Under the pieces are notes generated by a model that saw only the letters and a list, made by a program, of their open reading frames with translations, was not told where the DNA came from and searched no databases. The translations under genes were made by a program, and so were the position numbers. A stretch of 64,000 nt of DNA from Oxytricha trifallax (taxonomy: Eukaryota > Ciliophora > Spirotrichea > Sporadotrichida > Oxytrichidae). Positions within the stretch are counted from its first letter, which is position 1; each line of letters starts with the position of its first letter. The stretch spans positions 1-64,000 of the forward strand of contig ARYC01017196.1 of NCBI GenBank assembly GCA_000711775.1, given 5' to 3'. Of this stretch, positions 1-9,952 are shown one piece after another.

Positions 1-234
1 CTAAATTGTTTTAATTAAATCTTGGTAACAATTAAAATGAATATATAAAATATGATAAATTTAATAGAATAATTGCTTTTTCCATCTTAAATTATCTCAT
101 TGAATAAAGTAGGTTGATTGAATGTTACAGTCGCTATTCCTTTAACATATTAATATATATTTTACATATTACCTATTTACTAAGGATAATAAAATATAAT
201 ATTATTTTAATCATTAATATTTTAAAGTTTAACA

Positions 235-425
235 TATGCAATTCCACCCTCTTCAACTATTATCTATTAGATGGTTGATTAGTTGAAAGTAGCTGTGCAA
301 GCATCGCAATAAAGTATACCCCCTTAATAAGCGGATAAATAATAATAGGTGCTTTCAGAATCTTCAAGGGATACTTAATATTCTAAGTTAAAAATTGCGC
401 CTTAGTAAGTTGTCCAGCAATTTTA
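235..425 (-). CDS. Beta-helix MDS, left edge (block F)
   Basis: An open minus-strand segment of about 63 codons with in-frame TAA and TAG read as Gln. It contains AYQGGILYCDACTATFNQST and later VEEGGIAY, the GG-[IV]-[LAF]-Y turns of the family and a CDAC pair seen in similar form elsewhere in this window (for example GGAIYC at 9.15 kb). Composition is clearly richer than the flanks. Its order relative to other block F pieces is unresolved. Function is inferred only from the family: an extracellular repeat domain. Confidence 0.75.
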
Positions 426-430
426 TTATA

Positions 431-1399
431 TATTACTAGAATTCAAAATAAATGTTTAATATCAAATTTAGATTTTCTTTTTGAAAATTACAGTTTTTTA
501 AATACAAAGTAATTTAGAAACTCCTTTCAAAATAAATTTATCTTTGTTTTATAAGTTAAAAATCAATAGTATATTACATTAGCTTAAAAAATTCTATAGT
601 TTGATCTTGAAATTTTTCCATAAAAATGATTATTAATTGAAAATTTCGATAGGCGTTGTAAAAGAAAATTGTAAAAGCTAAAGTAAAAGAATGGATTGGA
701 TTAGTCCTGTCACAAACAAAAAACTGGCACTAGTAGAACGGCGATTCATCAAAGAATTGGACAAAGATTAAAAGATTAAAATTATATGATTGAAAGTAAA
801 CGGATTTTGGTCAAGTTCTGGGTTTGAATTTTAAGGGTTTTAAATGTAAAATCTAGTGATTAGTCCTAATATTTACCGTTAATTATATGCTAAAAACTAA
901 TTAACTAACAAATAAGAAATTTTCACTATATCGTGGCTACGATTTCTCGGAAATATGTATAAAATATTTTATCTGGTAAATTCTTGAATTATAATTAAAA
1001 TTTATTTTAAGATTAACTAGCTGACTTAAAGCCTAAGAAATGCTCCAAATACTTTGATTGACAATTTAAAAATAATTCATAAGATTAATGATTACAAGTC
1101 TAATTGATTTTTATGCATTTTATTCTATTTTATCTTGTCATGAAAATGATCTATTATATAATACAATAATCATACTTATAAAGCGTTTATTTATTAAATC
1201 CATGTTTTTAGAAGATATTACAAATGAAATCTTTTAATAAAATAACACAAGCGATAAAAAATAGATGTTGAAATTTATACCTTCTATTATATTACGTTAA
1301 TTTTAGTAATTTTAAGTAATATTTTATCCTATTTTTTAGGTAATAATTTGACGCATAAATTTTAAGAATAAATTAAATTAAATATAATTTTCATAAATA
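431..1399. other. IES-like stretch with one ambiguous island
   Basis: AT-rich and mostly without coding character. At about 690-785 a less AT-rich island is open on the plus strand (a peptide containing SPVTNKKLALVERRF, ending at a TGA) and also open on the minus strand. I could not decide between them or assign a family. Confidence 0.4.
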
Positions 1400-1830
1400 T
1401 TTGAATAAGAAGTAATTGTTCCACTAATTCCACTATCAAAATTAAAACCAGTTGCCAAATAGTAATCTGATGATAAGCTACTATAAGATACGGGAAATGG
1501 ATACTATTTTTACTTTATATATTACTTTATAATAATTCAAAATTTATGAAGATTTCTATATTTTAATCAATTTTTATATTTTTATTCTATGATTAAGACG
1601 GACTGCTAGAGCACTAGAATAATGTATCTTATAAATCTAAAGTCATAGTTTTTGTGACCATTGCTGAATCAGAATTATTGTGAAATAAATTAAAAAATTA
1701 AAATTATGATACTTTATATAATGAAATTTCTAAAATTTATAATATAGTAGATCCAAGACCCTAATTCTGAAGAGAATGCTTGAATTTCAGATGATTTAAT
1801 AGTAATAGTTGAATTTAAAATCAATTCATT
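1400..1830 (-). CDS. Three beta-helix MDSs (block F)
   Basis: Three short minus-strand coding islands. At 1830-1745 there is NSTITIKSSEIQAFSS followed by ELGSW. At 1680-1590 there is DSAMVTKTMTLDLQDT. At 1500-1400 there is SSDYYLATGFNFDSGISGTI. Each shows the alternating hydrophobic/polar pattern of a beta-helix coil, and the AT-rich DNA between them has none. They read towards the left edge. Exact ends and pointers were not determined. Confidence 0.6.
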
Positions 1831-2124
1831 TTTATAACTGTAAAAGTGGAAATATTTTTTAAAATTATAAATTACTAATTATAACCTTTTGATAGGTGTA
1901 AACAAATTATTTCTATAAAGCTGATTTAATGTTTATTTTTTAATAATAAAAGTTAATCAAATAAAGTAGATTTTCTGCTCTTTTTAATAATATTTTACCT
2001 CATAATTTGATTATATATATCTTTCAATCATTGTTTTATTCATTTATAACCTATATAAAATTTGAAAGATATTAAATTAATAAATAAAAATAAATAAATT
2101 TATATATTATTTACAAATATATTT
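1831..2124. other. AT-rich spacer, IES-like
   Basis: Homopolymer-rich AT sequence without a coding island on either strand. Taken as IES. Confidence 0.4.
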
Positions 2125-2320
2125 ACTGAATCATCGATAGATGTGTCTACGTAAATTTTACTTAAATGATAATTTTACTAATAAATTTTATTATAAAGTT
2201 TAGATATTACAAAATAAAACAAAAATTCTGATTATAATCTAGAAATATTTTAATTTTATTTATTTCTTACGAATAACACCACCATTTTAGACTGTTGCTT
2301 AGTAAAAATCCTTAGACTAT
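2125..2320 (-). CDS. Two small beta-helix MDSs (block F)
   Basis: At 2320-2265 the minus strand reads ATVQNGGVI, and at 2165-2125 KIYVDTSIDDS. The first carries the NGG[VIF] turn of the family. Both are very short, and the sequence between them is AT-rich. They are accepted because of the GG motif and the strand shared with neighbouring MDSs; the borders are estimates. Confidence 0.45.
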
Positions 2321-2667
2321 AAATTTAATTTTATATAAAAATATATATTATATTGATCTACAAGTAAAATATTTTTTCTATTTTTCTCCATCAATATTCT
2401 TAGTATATATTAATAATTTATACTCTAAATTGATTTAAATAAAATTTAGTATAAATTTAAAGTTTATATATTGGGGAAATATGAACTTAAATATTCATAT
2501 ATTTATTGATAGATCCAGAGATATTGATAATTATATTTTTAAATAAAATTGTTTTTTCATAATAATTTTAGACATTCTCTTATTTTTCAAATTTTCTTAA
2601 AAATATTGGATATTTTAAATAAAGATTAATATGTGATCCAAGAAAATCGTTTTTTTTTGAAAATTAT
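2321..2667. other. AT-rich spacer, IES-like
   Basis: No coding island or repeat recognised. It precedes a foldback element. Confidence 0.4.
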
Positions 2668-3618
2668 TATTAAGCGAATATAATTAAAATGGGGAGACAG
2701 TTAAAATTAAATCAAAAAAGAGATTAAATAAAATTATGATCATCTCAATAAACATGAGTTAAGATGCAACAGTTACTAGTTTGAATTATATTTGAGTAGA
2801 TCCTTATTTAAATTTAATTAACTAATCAACTAACTAAAAATGGAATTTTTGCTTTTTTATCATCTTTTCTGATTTTTATTATTTTTGTTCATCGATCAAG
2901 TAGATGCTGTAGCTGATCTTCAAGTTTTTTCATAATTTTCATAGATATCTTCAGGGTATCTTCAGGATATCTTCCTTAAAAAATTTAAAGTGTAGAGAGT
3001 GTGGAGCCCAATATTGACAATAATAGTAGTAATAGCACTAATATTCTCAAAATCAAGCATTATTATGAATCTGGTTGAAATTCTTGAGAATTTCAAAATT
3101 TTAGATCACTGATTTTTTCTTAGTTTTCATCAACATCATCTTCATCATCATCTTCAACATTAGATATCACATCTATGAATTTTAGAAAAACAAGATGTTG
3201 TAGAAAAAATCCCAGACTCATAATAATGCTTGATTTTGAGAATATTAGTGCTATTACTACTATTATTGTCAATATTGGGCTCCACACTCTCCACAATTTA
3301 GAATTTTTAAGGAAGATATCCTGAAGATACCCTGAAGATATCTATGAAAATTATGAAAAAACTTGAAGATCAGCTACAGCATCTACTTGATCGATGAACA
3401 AACATAAAAAAAATCAGAAAAGATGATAAAAAAGCTAAAATTCCATTTTTAGTTAGTTGATTAGTTAATTAAATTTAAATAAGGATCTACTCAAATATTA
3501 TTCAAACTAGTGACTGTTGCATCTTAACTCATCTATATTGAGATGATCATAATTTTATTTAATCTCTTTTTTGATTTAATTTTAACTGTCTCCCCATTTT
3601 AATTATACTCGCTTAATA
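2668..3618. mobile_element. Foldback element with about 407-bp inverted arms
   Basis: The left arm, about 2668-3074, starts TATTAAGCGAATATAATTAA. It matches the reverse complement of 3212-3618, which ends CGCTTAATA, with only scattered mismatches. The spacer of about 137 bp holds a TCATCA/TCATCT-rich simple repeat. There is no transposase ORF, so this is a non-autonomous MITE or foldback element. No clear target duplication was identified. It lies between block F MDSs and would be removed with IES DNA. Confidence 0.85.
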
Positions 3619-4264
3619 TTATTATTTCACAATAAATTTAAATAAAGCTATACTTAAAACTATAGAGAAAAAATTCCTCGGTTTAAATTGAACAATTTTT
3701 CTTTTATAAATTTATATTTACAGTTAAACTCTCTCTAAATTTGATATATATTTTTTTTAAAAAATATGATGATATTTATGCGGGATTTATAAATCACATT
3801 ATAGTTTAATATTTGGACTGAAAAAAAATTCTCGATTTAATATAACTTAATTCATTATAATATAATTAATAAATTTATTATTGTTATTACGATGCATAAT
3901 TTTAAAAAGAAAGTGAAATTATAAATCATATTAACTTAATATCAATCATTATTAAGTATGATATTAGGTTCATAATTTTTAAAATATTCAAACATTTTTA
4001 CATATTACAAAAATATGATTTTTTTTTTTTTTTTACAAAATAACATTTAATTTGTTCTTAATTAGATTTATATTTTCCCAAATACTTTTAACTAATTATT
4101 AAACTATAAGAGCTATACCGTATCCATATAAATATCTAATTTTGAAGAATCCATCACATTATCATGTTTTTTAACATACAACCATCCTCATATAAAATTT
4201 AATTTAATATGAATTAATTTCATATTAAGTTAATTTATCTAAAAGCATGAATTATTCTTTAATG
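3619..4264. other. AT-rich spacer, IES-like
   Basis: AT-rich, with a T run at about 4019-4034. No coding segment recognised. Confidence 0.4.
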
Positions 4265-4310
4265 AATTATAAAATTATAATCCTCCGTTTTACCCTGCAT
4301 CAAATGAAGC
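4265..4310 (-). CDS. Small beta-helix MDS (block F)
   Basis: The minus strand reads ASFDAGQNGGL, a family GG turn preceded by an in-frame TAA (Gln). The segment is only about 15 codons and its borders are uncertain. Confidence 0.45.
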
Positions 4311-4429
4311 AAAAGATATCCCAAAACTCTATTGTAGGAATAAATTCGATTTGGGAAAATATATTAAAATTAAAATTAATTGATTATTAATTACCTTCAG
4401 TTATGTTTTTGGAAAATGTCTCCAAATCC

Positions 4430-4660
4430 TAACAATATTATACTCTATGGATAGCGCATTAAAATTAAGACGGTGGTTGTTGTTGCTATAATGATTTTAT
4501 CTCTACTCCCAAGCGAGAAAAACCCCTTTTACTATTTTTGGGAGTTAGCTCAAAATCAAAATATCTAACTTCCTAGGATGATTCAGAAATATTGCCAATA
4601 GTAAAGTCCAGGTAAAATTGCGGGATCTACCGTAGAAAAGAGTTCGATTTTAATTTTGAG
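4430..4660 (-). CDS. Coding-like island, frame uncertain
   Basis: A less AT-rich island of about 230 bp. One minus frame stays open and reads DFTIGNISESSQEVRYFDFE, with a Gln run encoded by mixed TAG and CAA further on. A second minus frame is also open, starting around LFYGRSRNFTW. It lacks a clear GG motif. It could be an MDS of this gene or of another, or an old element. Confidence is low. Confidence 0.35.
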
Positions 4661-4839
4661 TCACTTTGGATTTTATAAATGCCATGATTTAAATGCTTAA
4701 TTAATTTAATTTTAATTCATATTTCAAAATAAAATGTATTCCTACAATATTTAATAAATTTAGTTTGAGTAAATAATTTTTGAAAAATTGATTGAACTGC
4801 AAAAGTAATTTTATTATATTTTCACTTTACTTACATCAG

Positions 4840-5045
4840 AGCCATTAATATTGATATCTATATCCTTCCCTTCTATGTAAAATTAAAACTCTTTAATTTT
4901 TTAAGCATTAATGAATAAAATTTTCTTATATATTTAAATTTAAACAAATGATTAATATTTAATATTTTATTATTTTTATAATTAATATTTTTTAATTATT
5001 CGTTGTTAATACACCTCCTGATTCAAGAACATTCATGTTTTGTAT
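4840..5045 (-). CDS. Two small beta-helix MDSs (block F)
   Basis: At 5045-4985 the minus strand reads IQNMNVLESGGVLT, and at 4880-4840 EGKDIDININGSDVSK. The first has the family SGGV turn and the second a beta-coil pattern. The gap between them is AT-rich. Exact pointers were not resolved. Confidence 0.5.
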
Positions 5046-5574
5046 CGATAATTAAATTTTATATTTTTTAAATTTTAGGAAGATATTAAATTGGGAAAAA
5101 AATAAAAATAATTAAATAGTTTTATTTTATTATTTTCAGTTAAGAATTTGAAAAATAACTATAATTTTTGAGATATTTAACTCATTATATAATATTTAAA
5201 ACGTTTTCGGCAATATTTTTAGTGATTACCAAGTTGATTTTATTTCCTTGAAAAATGATTGAGTAGCCTCATTTTACTATTATTTATGGTTGCAAAAACT
5301 GATTAAATCTTATTTCCTGAGATGGTATATGAGCAAAATATTTTAAAAAAAGTTAATTCTTAAAATTGTTGGATCAATTCTTTTAAACAAATAAAATTTG
5401 TAATTTTTTATAAATTAATATTAAATAACTGACATATTCTTTTAATTTTAATATATTTATCTGGCTGGATTAAGACCAGTTTAAAAATCTTTACTACTTA
5501 AAAAATTAATAAAAATATTTAAAATCTTTATTATTTTTAATTTAATTTTCATAAGAATAATCAAATTATAATTA
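5046..5574. other. AT-rich spacer, IES-like
   Basis: No coding island that I can support. Confidence 0.4.
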
Positions 5575-5725
5575 TGTATCACGGAAGTGCTGCCATTAAT
5601 TTTTAAGATTTGATTTTCATTTCCTGTCATATATAGAAATCCTAAAATTAATTATTTTTATATTATTAACGATTATAAATCCACCGTTTCCAACAAAATT
5701 ATAGCCAGAAGCATAATTAAATTAA
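5575..5725 (-). CDS. Beta-helix MDSs (block F)
   Basis: At 5725-5660 the minus strand reads NYASGYNFVGNGGFII, and at 5625-5575 KINGSTSVIHNYNL. By motif order the first would fit between the plus MDSs at 53157 and 53310, since the latter begins YTDGTLDLTISNS. I could not find a pointer that keeps that frame, so its place is open. Confidence 0.55.
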
Positions 5726-5779
5726 ATTTATTTTTTAATTTTATTAAATATAATTACATGAAAAAATTTATTTATTTAA

Positions 5780-5901
5780 GCTTATGTAGAGGAAATTGTC
5801 ATGGTATTATTTGATCCAGAAATGTATGCAAACCCACCATTAATTGCTTACTGATTTATAGAACTGAGTGAGATGCTGCTATTCATGAAAATGTTACAAA
5901 G
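5780..5901 (-). CDS. Inverted beta-helix MDS filling a gap in block C
   Basis: This 122-bp minus-strand MDS reads CNIFMNSSISLSSINQQAIN, then GGFAYISGSNNTMTISS. Its first 10 bases (CTTTGTAACA in coding orientation) equal the end of the plus MDS at 53114-53123. Its last 5 (TAAGC) equal the start of the plus MDS at 53157-53161. Joining through both gives one frame: TVLKLCNIFMNSS, then ISSTQAGQNGGGF. The two plus MDSs are only 33 bp apart, so the missing piece sits inverted 47 kb away. This is the classic signature of a scrambled gene. Confidence 0.8.
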
Positions 5902-6264
5902 ATTATTTTTGTTTTTAATTAGATTTAGTCTTTTATATGTTAAATATTAAATTAATGATTGGAGGATATGCTGATAATGAATTATATAAATATAAAATAT
6001 TATAGTTTAAAATCATCATTAATTGCTAAGAAAACTAACAAAAAAATTAAATTGTAATTATTATATAAGTAAAGAAGAAAAATTTATGATTGATATTCAC
6101 AAACCATTAAAATATTGAGAAAACCTATAGTTGTTTATCTTACATTTAGTAAAAATATTGGATATTAAGTATAATTTTTTTATAATAAATTTCTTCTTTC
6201 TAATGTTGGGTATTAATTAACTATATAATTATTAATTTATTAAAAATAGCAAATAACATTTAGT
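5902..6264. other. AT-rich spacer between blocks B and F
   Basis: AT-rich with no supported coding segment. It separates the last MDS of block B, whose continuation lies at 37480 on the plus strand, from the inverted MDS at 5901. Confidence 0.5.
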
Positions 6265-6360
6265 TTAAGCGTTGCTGGAGAAGTAAGTGAAGTTTCATTG
6301 GTAAGATCAAACTTGAAAAATGAAGCGCCTTTGGGTACCACACATTCTTCGGTTCTAACA
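6265..6360 (-). CDS. Beta-helix entry MDS, last of block B
   Basis: The minus strand reads TEECVVPKGASFFKFDLTNE followed by TSLTSPATL. It ends in CTTAA (6265-6269), which also starts the plus MDS at 37480. Joined there the frame gives PATLNTITFVQNVGFKHFFY, a natural continuation, whereas the minus DNA further left has nothing comparable. This marks a switch of strand and a 31-kb jump in reading order. Confidence 0.7.
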
Positions 6361-6439
6361 TTAAAAGGTGATTAATTTTAGTTCTTTCATGATAAATTTG
6401 TCCATTTTAGGTAAATATTCATAAAAAGAGCGAGAAATA

Positions 6440-6700
6440 AAATTATGTTAGTGAATTTAGACTTACAAGGGAAATTTGATGTTACAATCATCATTTGAGG
6501 ATGTGTCAAAGATTCTATCTGAATAAACTTAAATAAGTAATTATTATTTTTTACTATGAAATAAATCAAATAAACCTTCTAATCATAAAAAAGTAATAAT
6601 TATATTTTTAAGAGCAACCAGCCAATTCTTATTTCAAATAATTATTGATATCTGAATCACTCTGTAAAATAGAATCTATCGCATCAAATTAGACATTATT
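6440..6700 (-). CDS. Beta-helix entry MDSs (block B)
   Basis: At 6700-6605 the minus strand reads NNVQFDAIDSILQSDSDINN, then YLKQELAGC. It begins with the pointer AATA (6697-6700), shared with the previous MDS. At 6530-6440 a second segment contains IFDTSSNDDCNIKFPL. The order FDAID, then a Cys-bearing loop, then ECVVPKGASFF follows on smoothly from the preceding and following MDSs. The pointer between these two segments is not certain. Confidence 0.7.
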
Positions 6701-6780
6701 TTAAAATTAATATAAAAGATCAATTAACTTTATTATATATTTTTGACTTAAAAAAATATAATTATATTTTATAATGATAA

Positions 6781-6919
6781 TATTGATCTCAAGACCACCT
6801 CCAACATTGAATGTCCATTTATCCTTTAATTTATAGTAAACTGTGAGGGGTGTGTTTGTGCTTGAATCTGTGACATCTATCAATATTTTCGTACTTTAAG
6901 TCGTGTAGTCAGAGTACAT
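6781..6919 (-). CDS. Beta-helix entry MDS (block B)
   Basis: The minus strand reads YSDYTTQSTKILIDVTDSST, then NTPLTVYYKLKDKWTFNVGG. Pointers: ATGTA at 6915-6919 matches 7245-7249, and AATA at 6781-6784 matches 6697-6700 (given in coding orientation). Both merge in frame. The GGG turn after WTFNV starts the regular beta-helix. Confidence 0.8.
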
Positions 6920-7244
6920 AATTATAATATTAATCTATTATAAAGAATTTATGAACATTTTAAAATTGATTTTGTAAAAGACAATTTGAAGTAAAATTCA
7001 ATCACCTAATATCTAAATAAAAAATAATAAATTTCACGGAATGAATATCTTATGAAATTAATAAAATAAACGTATTATTTTGATTTATATTGAAACGAAG
7101 TATGATAAAAAATAGATTAAATTCAAATTGGAGCTCACAATTTGTTCACAAAAAATTAAAATTTAAAAATGGTATAAAAAACAATATTTTCTAATGATTA
7201 ATTTAATTATATAAATTCTCCTTTAAATAAAATATTATATTTAT

Positions 7245-7292
7245 TACATCTGCTTATAGTGTTGATAATAAGTTCTCAACATACCCAAGTAT
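7245..7292 (-). CDS. Short MDS (block B)
   Basis: This 48-bp MDS encodes YLGMLRTYYQHYKQM. It starts at pointer ATACTT (7287-7292, shared with 7352-7357) and ends at ATGTA (7245-7249, shared with 6915-6919). It is framed on both sides by exact in-frame repeats, so it is well supported despite its size. Confidence 0.8.
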
Positions 7293-7351
7293 TATTTTTT
7301 AATTTATAATCAAAATAATTATTTATTTAAATTAAATTAAAGACTTTTGAT

Positions 7352-7442
7352 AAGTATGCATTATCGACATTATTTAAGAGGATAGTAATAAGTGCAGATG
7401 TATAAGGTGCTCCTAGCTCATTTGCTTTAGAAATCGCATCTT
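7352..7442 (-). CDS. MDS with AISKANELG motif (block B)
   Basis: The minus strand reads DAISKANELGAPYTSALITI, then LLNNVDNAYL. This resembles the first coil of pectate-lyase-type and PMP-type helices, where an amphipathic helix precedes the first beta-strand. It starts at pointer AAGATG (7437-7442, shared with 7614-7619) and ends at ATACTT (7352-7357). Both joins keep the frame. Confidence 0.8.
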
Positions 7443-7613
7443 GAATCTATTAACAAAATTTAATTATGTTTTAGAATGTAATTAACTGTTTGTAATTAAC
7501 TATCAAATTTATGAAAATTATAAACTCAATATTCTTTTTTGCAATAGTTGAAGGGGCTATAAACTAATCAAAATGAAAAATTAAATCCATTGATTTTATT
7601 ATAGAAATTGAGC

Positions 7614-7722
7614 CATCTTTTAACAATTAACTTTCTAATTAAGTGCCTGTTGTGAATACTGCTGCGGTCACATAGATTGTGCTCGTGAATGGGCTCGAAA
7701 CTGAGGTCTTAACCTTGCAATA
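7614..7722 (-). CDS. First MDS of block B, joined to the 54-kb block
   Basis: The minus strand reads YCKVKTSVSSPFTSTIYVTA, then AVFTTGTQLESQLLKD. Its first 20 bases are identical to 54171-54190, which end the Cys-rich N-terminal block. Beyond those 20 bases neither flank matches. The join in frame is EYAKYGYCKVKTSVSSPF. Downstream it ends with AAGATG (7614-7619), shared with the next MDS at 7442. The N-terminus of this protein is therefore not upstream here but 46 kb away. Confidence 0.9.
7703..7722. repeat. 20-bp scrambled pointer, copy 1
   Basis: GAGGTCTTAACCTTGCAATA occurs here and at 54171-54190, both coding on the minus strand. It begins the MDS 7722-7614. Confidence 0.9.
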
Positions 7723-7860
7723 ATACTTCAAATTTTTATTTTTATATAAATTTTGATTATATTTTAGCATTATTATACTTTAAAGTATAATATATAACGT
7801 ATCCTTAACGCAATTTAATACACGATTTCATGATTTATTGAACAGATTTTAACTTTACTC
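7723..7860. other. Head-to-head inversion point between blocks B and G
   Basis: A gap of about 140 bp, AT-rich, from which coding runs left on the minus strand and right on the plus strand. Neither side has an N-terminus here: the left block continues from 54171, and the right block begins mid beta-helix. Confidence 0.65.
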
Positions 7861-7870
7861 TATTTTAAAA

Positions 7871-8345
7871 TTTATTTTTAGATAAACCATAGTTTTAAAG
7901 TATTGAAGCAAAAACAAATTATGGAGGTGTTTTCTATATAGAGGAAGCAAAATCACTAACTATTAAAAACTCAATATTCAAATATTTTTTGTCAAAAGTA
8001 GAGGGATCGCTGATTTATGCAATTGCTCCTAGTTTCACTTTAGATATATAATCTAGTACTTTAACTATGATTAATATAAATTAATTAATATGTATAAATT
8101 TATAACTTAATAGATTTTATAAATGTTTTCAATTTTTATGATAATTTTGATTTGAAATTTGAAATTTCTCAGAAAATTTTAGTATATTATTTTAGTTATT
8201 TTTGCATGATTATTTTTTCTAATTCTAATTCTATGAGTTCCAATACATCATCACCATCTTCAAGTGCAGACAATTATAATTATGGAGGATTAATCTATAT
8301 GAACCAAGCTACTTCTAGTGTAACTTCCCTCTCTAATAAAGTTAA
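7871..8345 (+). CDS. Beta-helix MDSs, start of block G
   Basis: At 7871-8060: QSIEAKTNYGGVFYIEEAKS, then LTIKNSIFKYFLSKVEGSLI. At 8230-8345: SSSADNYNYGGLIYMNQATS. Both show the YGG[VL][FI]Y turn followed by a beta-coil, and TAA is read as Gln. This block starts within the helix; the MDS that precedes it in reading order was not found. The AT-rich gaps are IES. Confidence 0.75.
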
Positions 8346-8769
8346 ATATTACATATATTTATATTAAAAAATGTAATAAATAAAGTTTTATTTTAAAATT
8401 CATAATTATTAGAATATTAAATAATTAATTTTGTACAAATTTACCGATTTTAGCTAGTTTTATTCTCTAGTATGCATATTCGTTTTTTTCTGTAGAGTAC
8501 AATAATTATTTTTTATACCAATATATATTTATTTCTGTTTTAAGAATTTAGATATAATTCAATTTGGAATATGCTTTTTATTAATGGTTTATCACATTAT
8601 ATTTGTGTATTTTTTATAATTTTTGTAGTAGAATTAAATTTATTTATTAACTCTCTATTAATTCATTATACTCACATTTTTTGGGTAAAAAATTATAAAT
8701 ATATTTAACTATATTTTGTATATAACTCTAATAAATTAAAGTACTACAGATTTGATATATTATTATAAA
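8346..8769. other. AT-rich IES
   Basis: No coding island. It is the left part of the IES that carries the foldback element 8771-9037. Confidence 0.5.
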
Positions 8770-8770
8770 T

Positions 8771-9037
8771 AAAACCCCATAGATCAATTAAGACATGAGA
8801 ATTGGGGTTAAGAACAATTAAATTAAGAATTAATTATTATTGGCGTATAATAATAATAATGTTTGGGCTAATTATTAAAACTATTGGTCCGATTAATTGT
8901 CCTTATAAAATAATCAAATCAGAGTTTGTATATTTGATTTTAGCCTAATTATTTATATTATTAGCCAATTATAATTAATTTTTAATATAATTGTTCTCAA
9001 CTCCAATTCTCTATTCTTAATTGATCTATGGGGTTTT
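8771..9037. mobile_element. MITE-like inverted repeat with telomere-like ends
   Basis: The element begins AAAACCCCATAGATCAATTA and ends with the reverse complement, GATCTATGGGGTTTT. The arms stay similar for over 100 bp on each side. It has no ORF. The AAAACCCC ends recall the C4A4 telomere repeat that also caps TBEs, but the subterminal sequence differs from the TBE at 42.8 kb. It sits in an IES between two beta-helix MDSs. Confidence 0.85.
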
Positions 9038-9047
9038 AGTTTACTTA

Positions 9048-9595
9048 CAGCATGGTGTACCCAGCAACCACCGGAGGAGTCTATACTCTAACAAACTCAA
9101 AATTAACAGATACACTTTCAACTTATGATAAATGCAAGGGAGAGACTGGAGGGGCTATTTACTGTCAAAATTGCACTTTAAAATTAGATAGTGTAGCTTT
9201 TTTTTTCATTGATATAAAAAACTTAAATTAATTATAATTAATAAAATTATTATTATTTTTATTATTATTGTAACTTTTTCCAATTTAGTCGTAGATACAA
9301 ATGGAGGTGTATTTTACTTAAATGACTTCTAAAGTTCACTGTCTTCCTTCAATAATTAGGAATAAATTTGATTTATTAATATTAAATATATTCAATTAAT
9401 CATAAACTAAATTAATGCAGCAATAATATCACAGTTTCCGACATAAAATCCCTGGGAAATGGTGGTGTTTTTTATATAATGGGCACTACTGGCGGTGTTC
9501 TGAATCTAACACCATTCTCCTTTTCTGGCACAATTTCTTCTTCATTAAATGGAGGCCTGATTTAATTGAACAATCACAAAAAATTCAGGTAATTA
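9048..9595 (+). CDS. Beta-helix MDSs (block G)
   Basis: Three MDSs. At 9048-9215: ATTGGVYTLTNSKLTDTLST, then ETGGAIYCQNCTLKLDSVAF. At 9275-9356: VVDTNGGVFYLNDFQSSLSS. At 9417-9595: NNITVSDIKSLGNGGVFYIM, then SSSLNGGLIQLNN. The last two share pointer CAATAAT near 9350 and 9421, which merges to SSFNNITVSD in frame. The repeats have the shape NGG-[VAI]-[FY]-Y, a beta-coil and a turn of about 30-45 residues, like PMP repeats. Confidence 0.8.
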
Positions 9596-9952
9596 TTTAA
9601 TATATTAATAATTAATTCGTCATATATATAATAATTATTAATATACTTTTAAAATAATGATGGAAATCATTTTACTTTTAAGTTTGAAAATTTTAATGTT
9701 AAAATGCCACTAAATAATTTTACACATATTTTGTTTTTATTCTATAAAATTGTATAATTACCACTTTAATTTTCGTTGCCCTGTATTTTATTTTTTGTTT
9801 ATAACTTTAAAAACAGTTATTGTATCGATGCTTGATATTTTATGAACTTTCTTGGTTATATAATTTTATTGTGAGAATTGATAATGAACAAATCAATAAA
9901 TATATTTAATAATATATAATATTTCTTTATATTTTAATGAATCCAAATTTCA
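9596..9952. other. AT-rich IES
   Basis: No coding signal seen on either strand; taken as IES between two MDSs. Confidence 0.5.

Noticed and set aside
6387-6569. Minus ORF of 60 codons under the standard code
   Set aside because: Only part of it overlaps a real MDS, and in another frame (IFDTSSNDDCNIKF). The rest is AT-rich chance.
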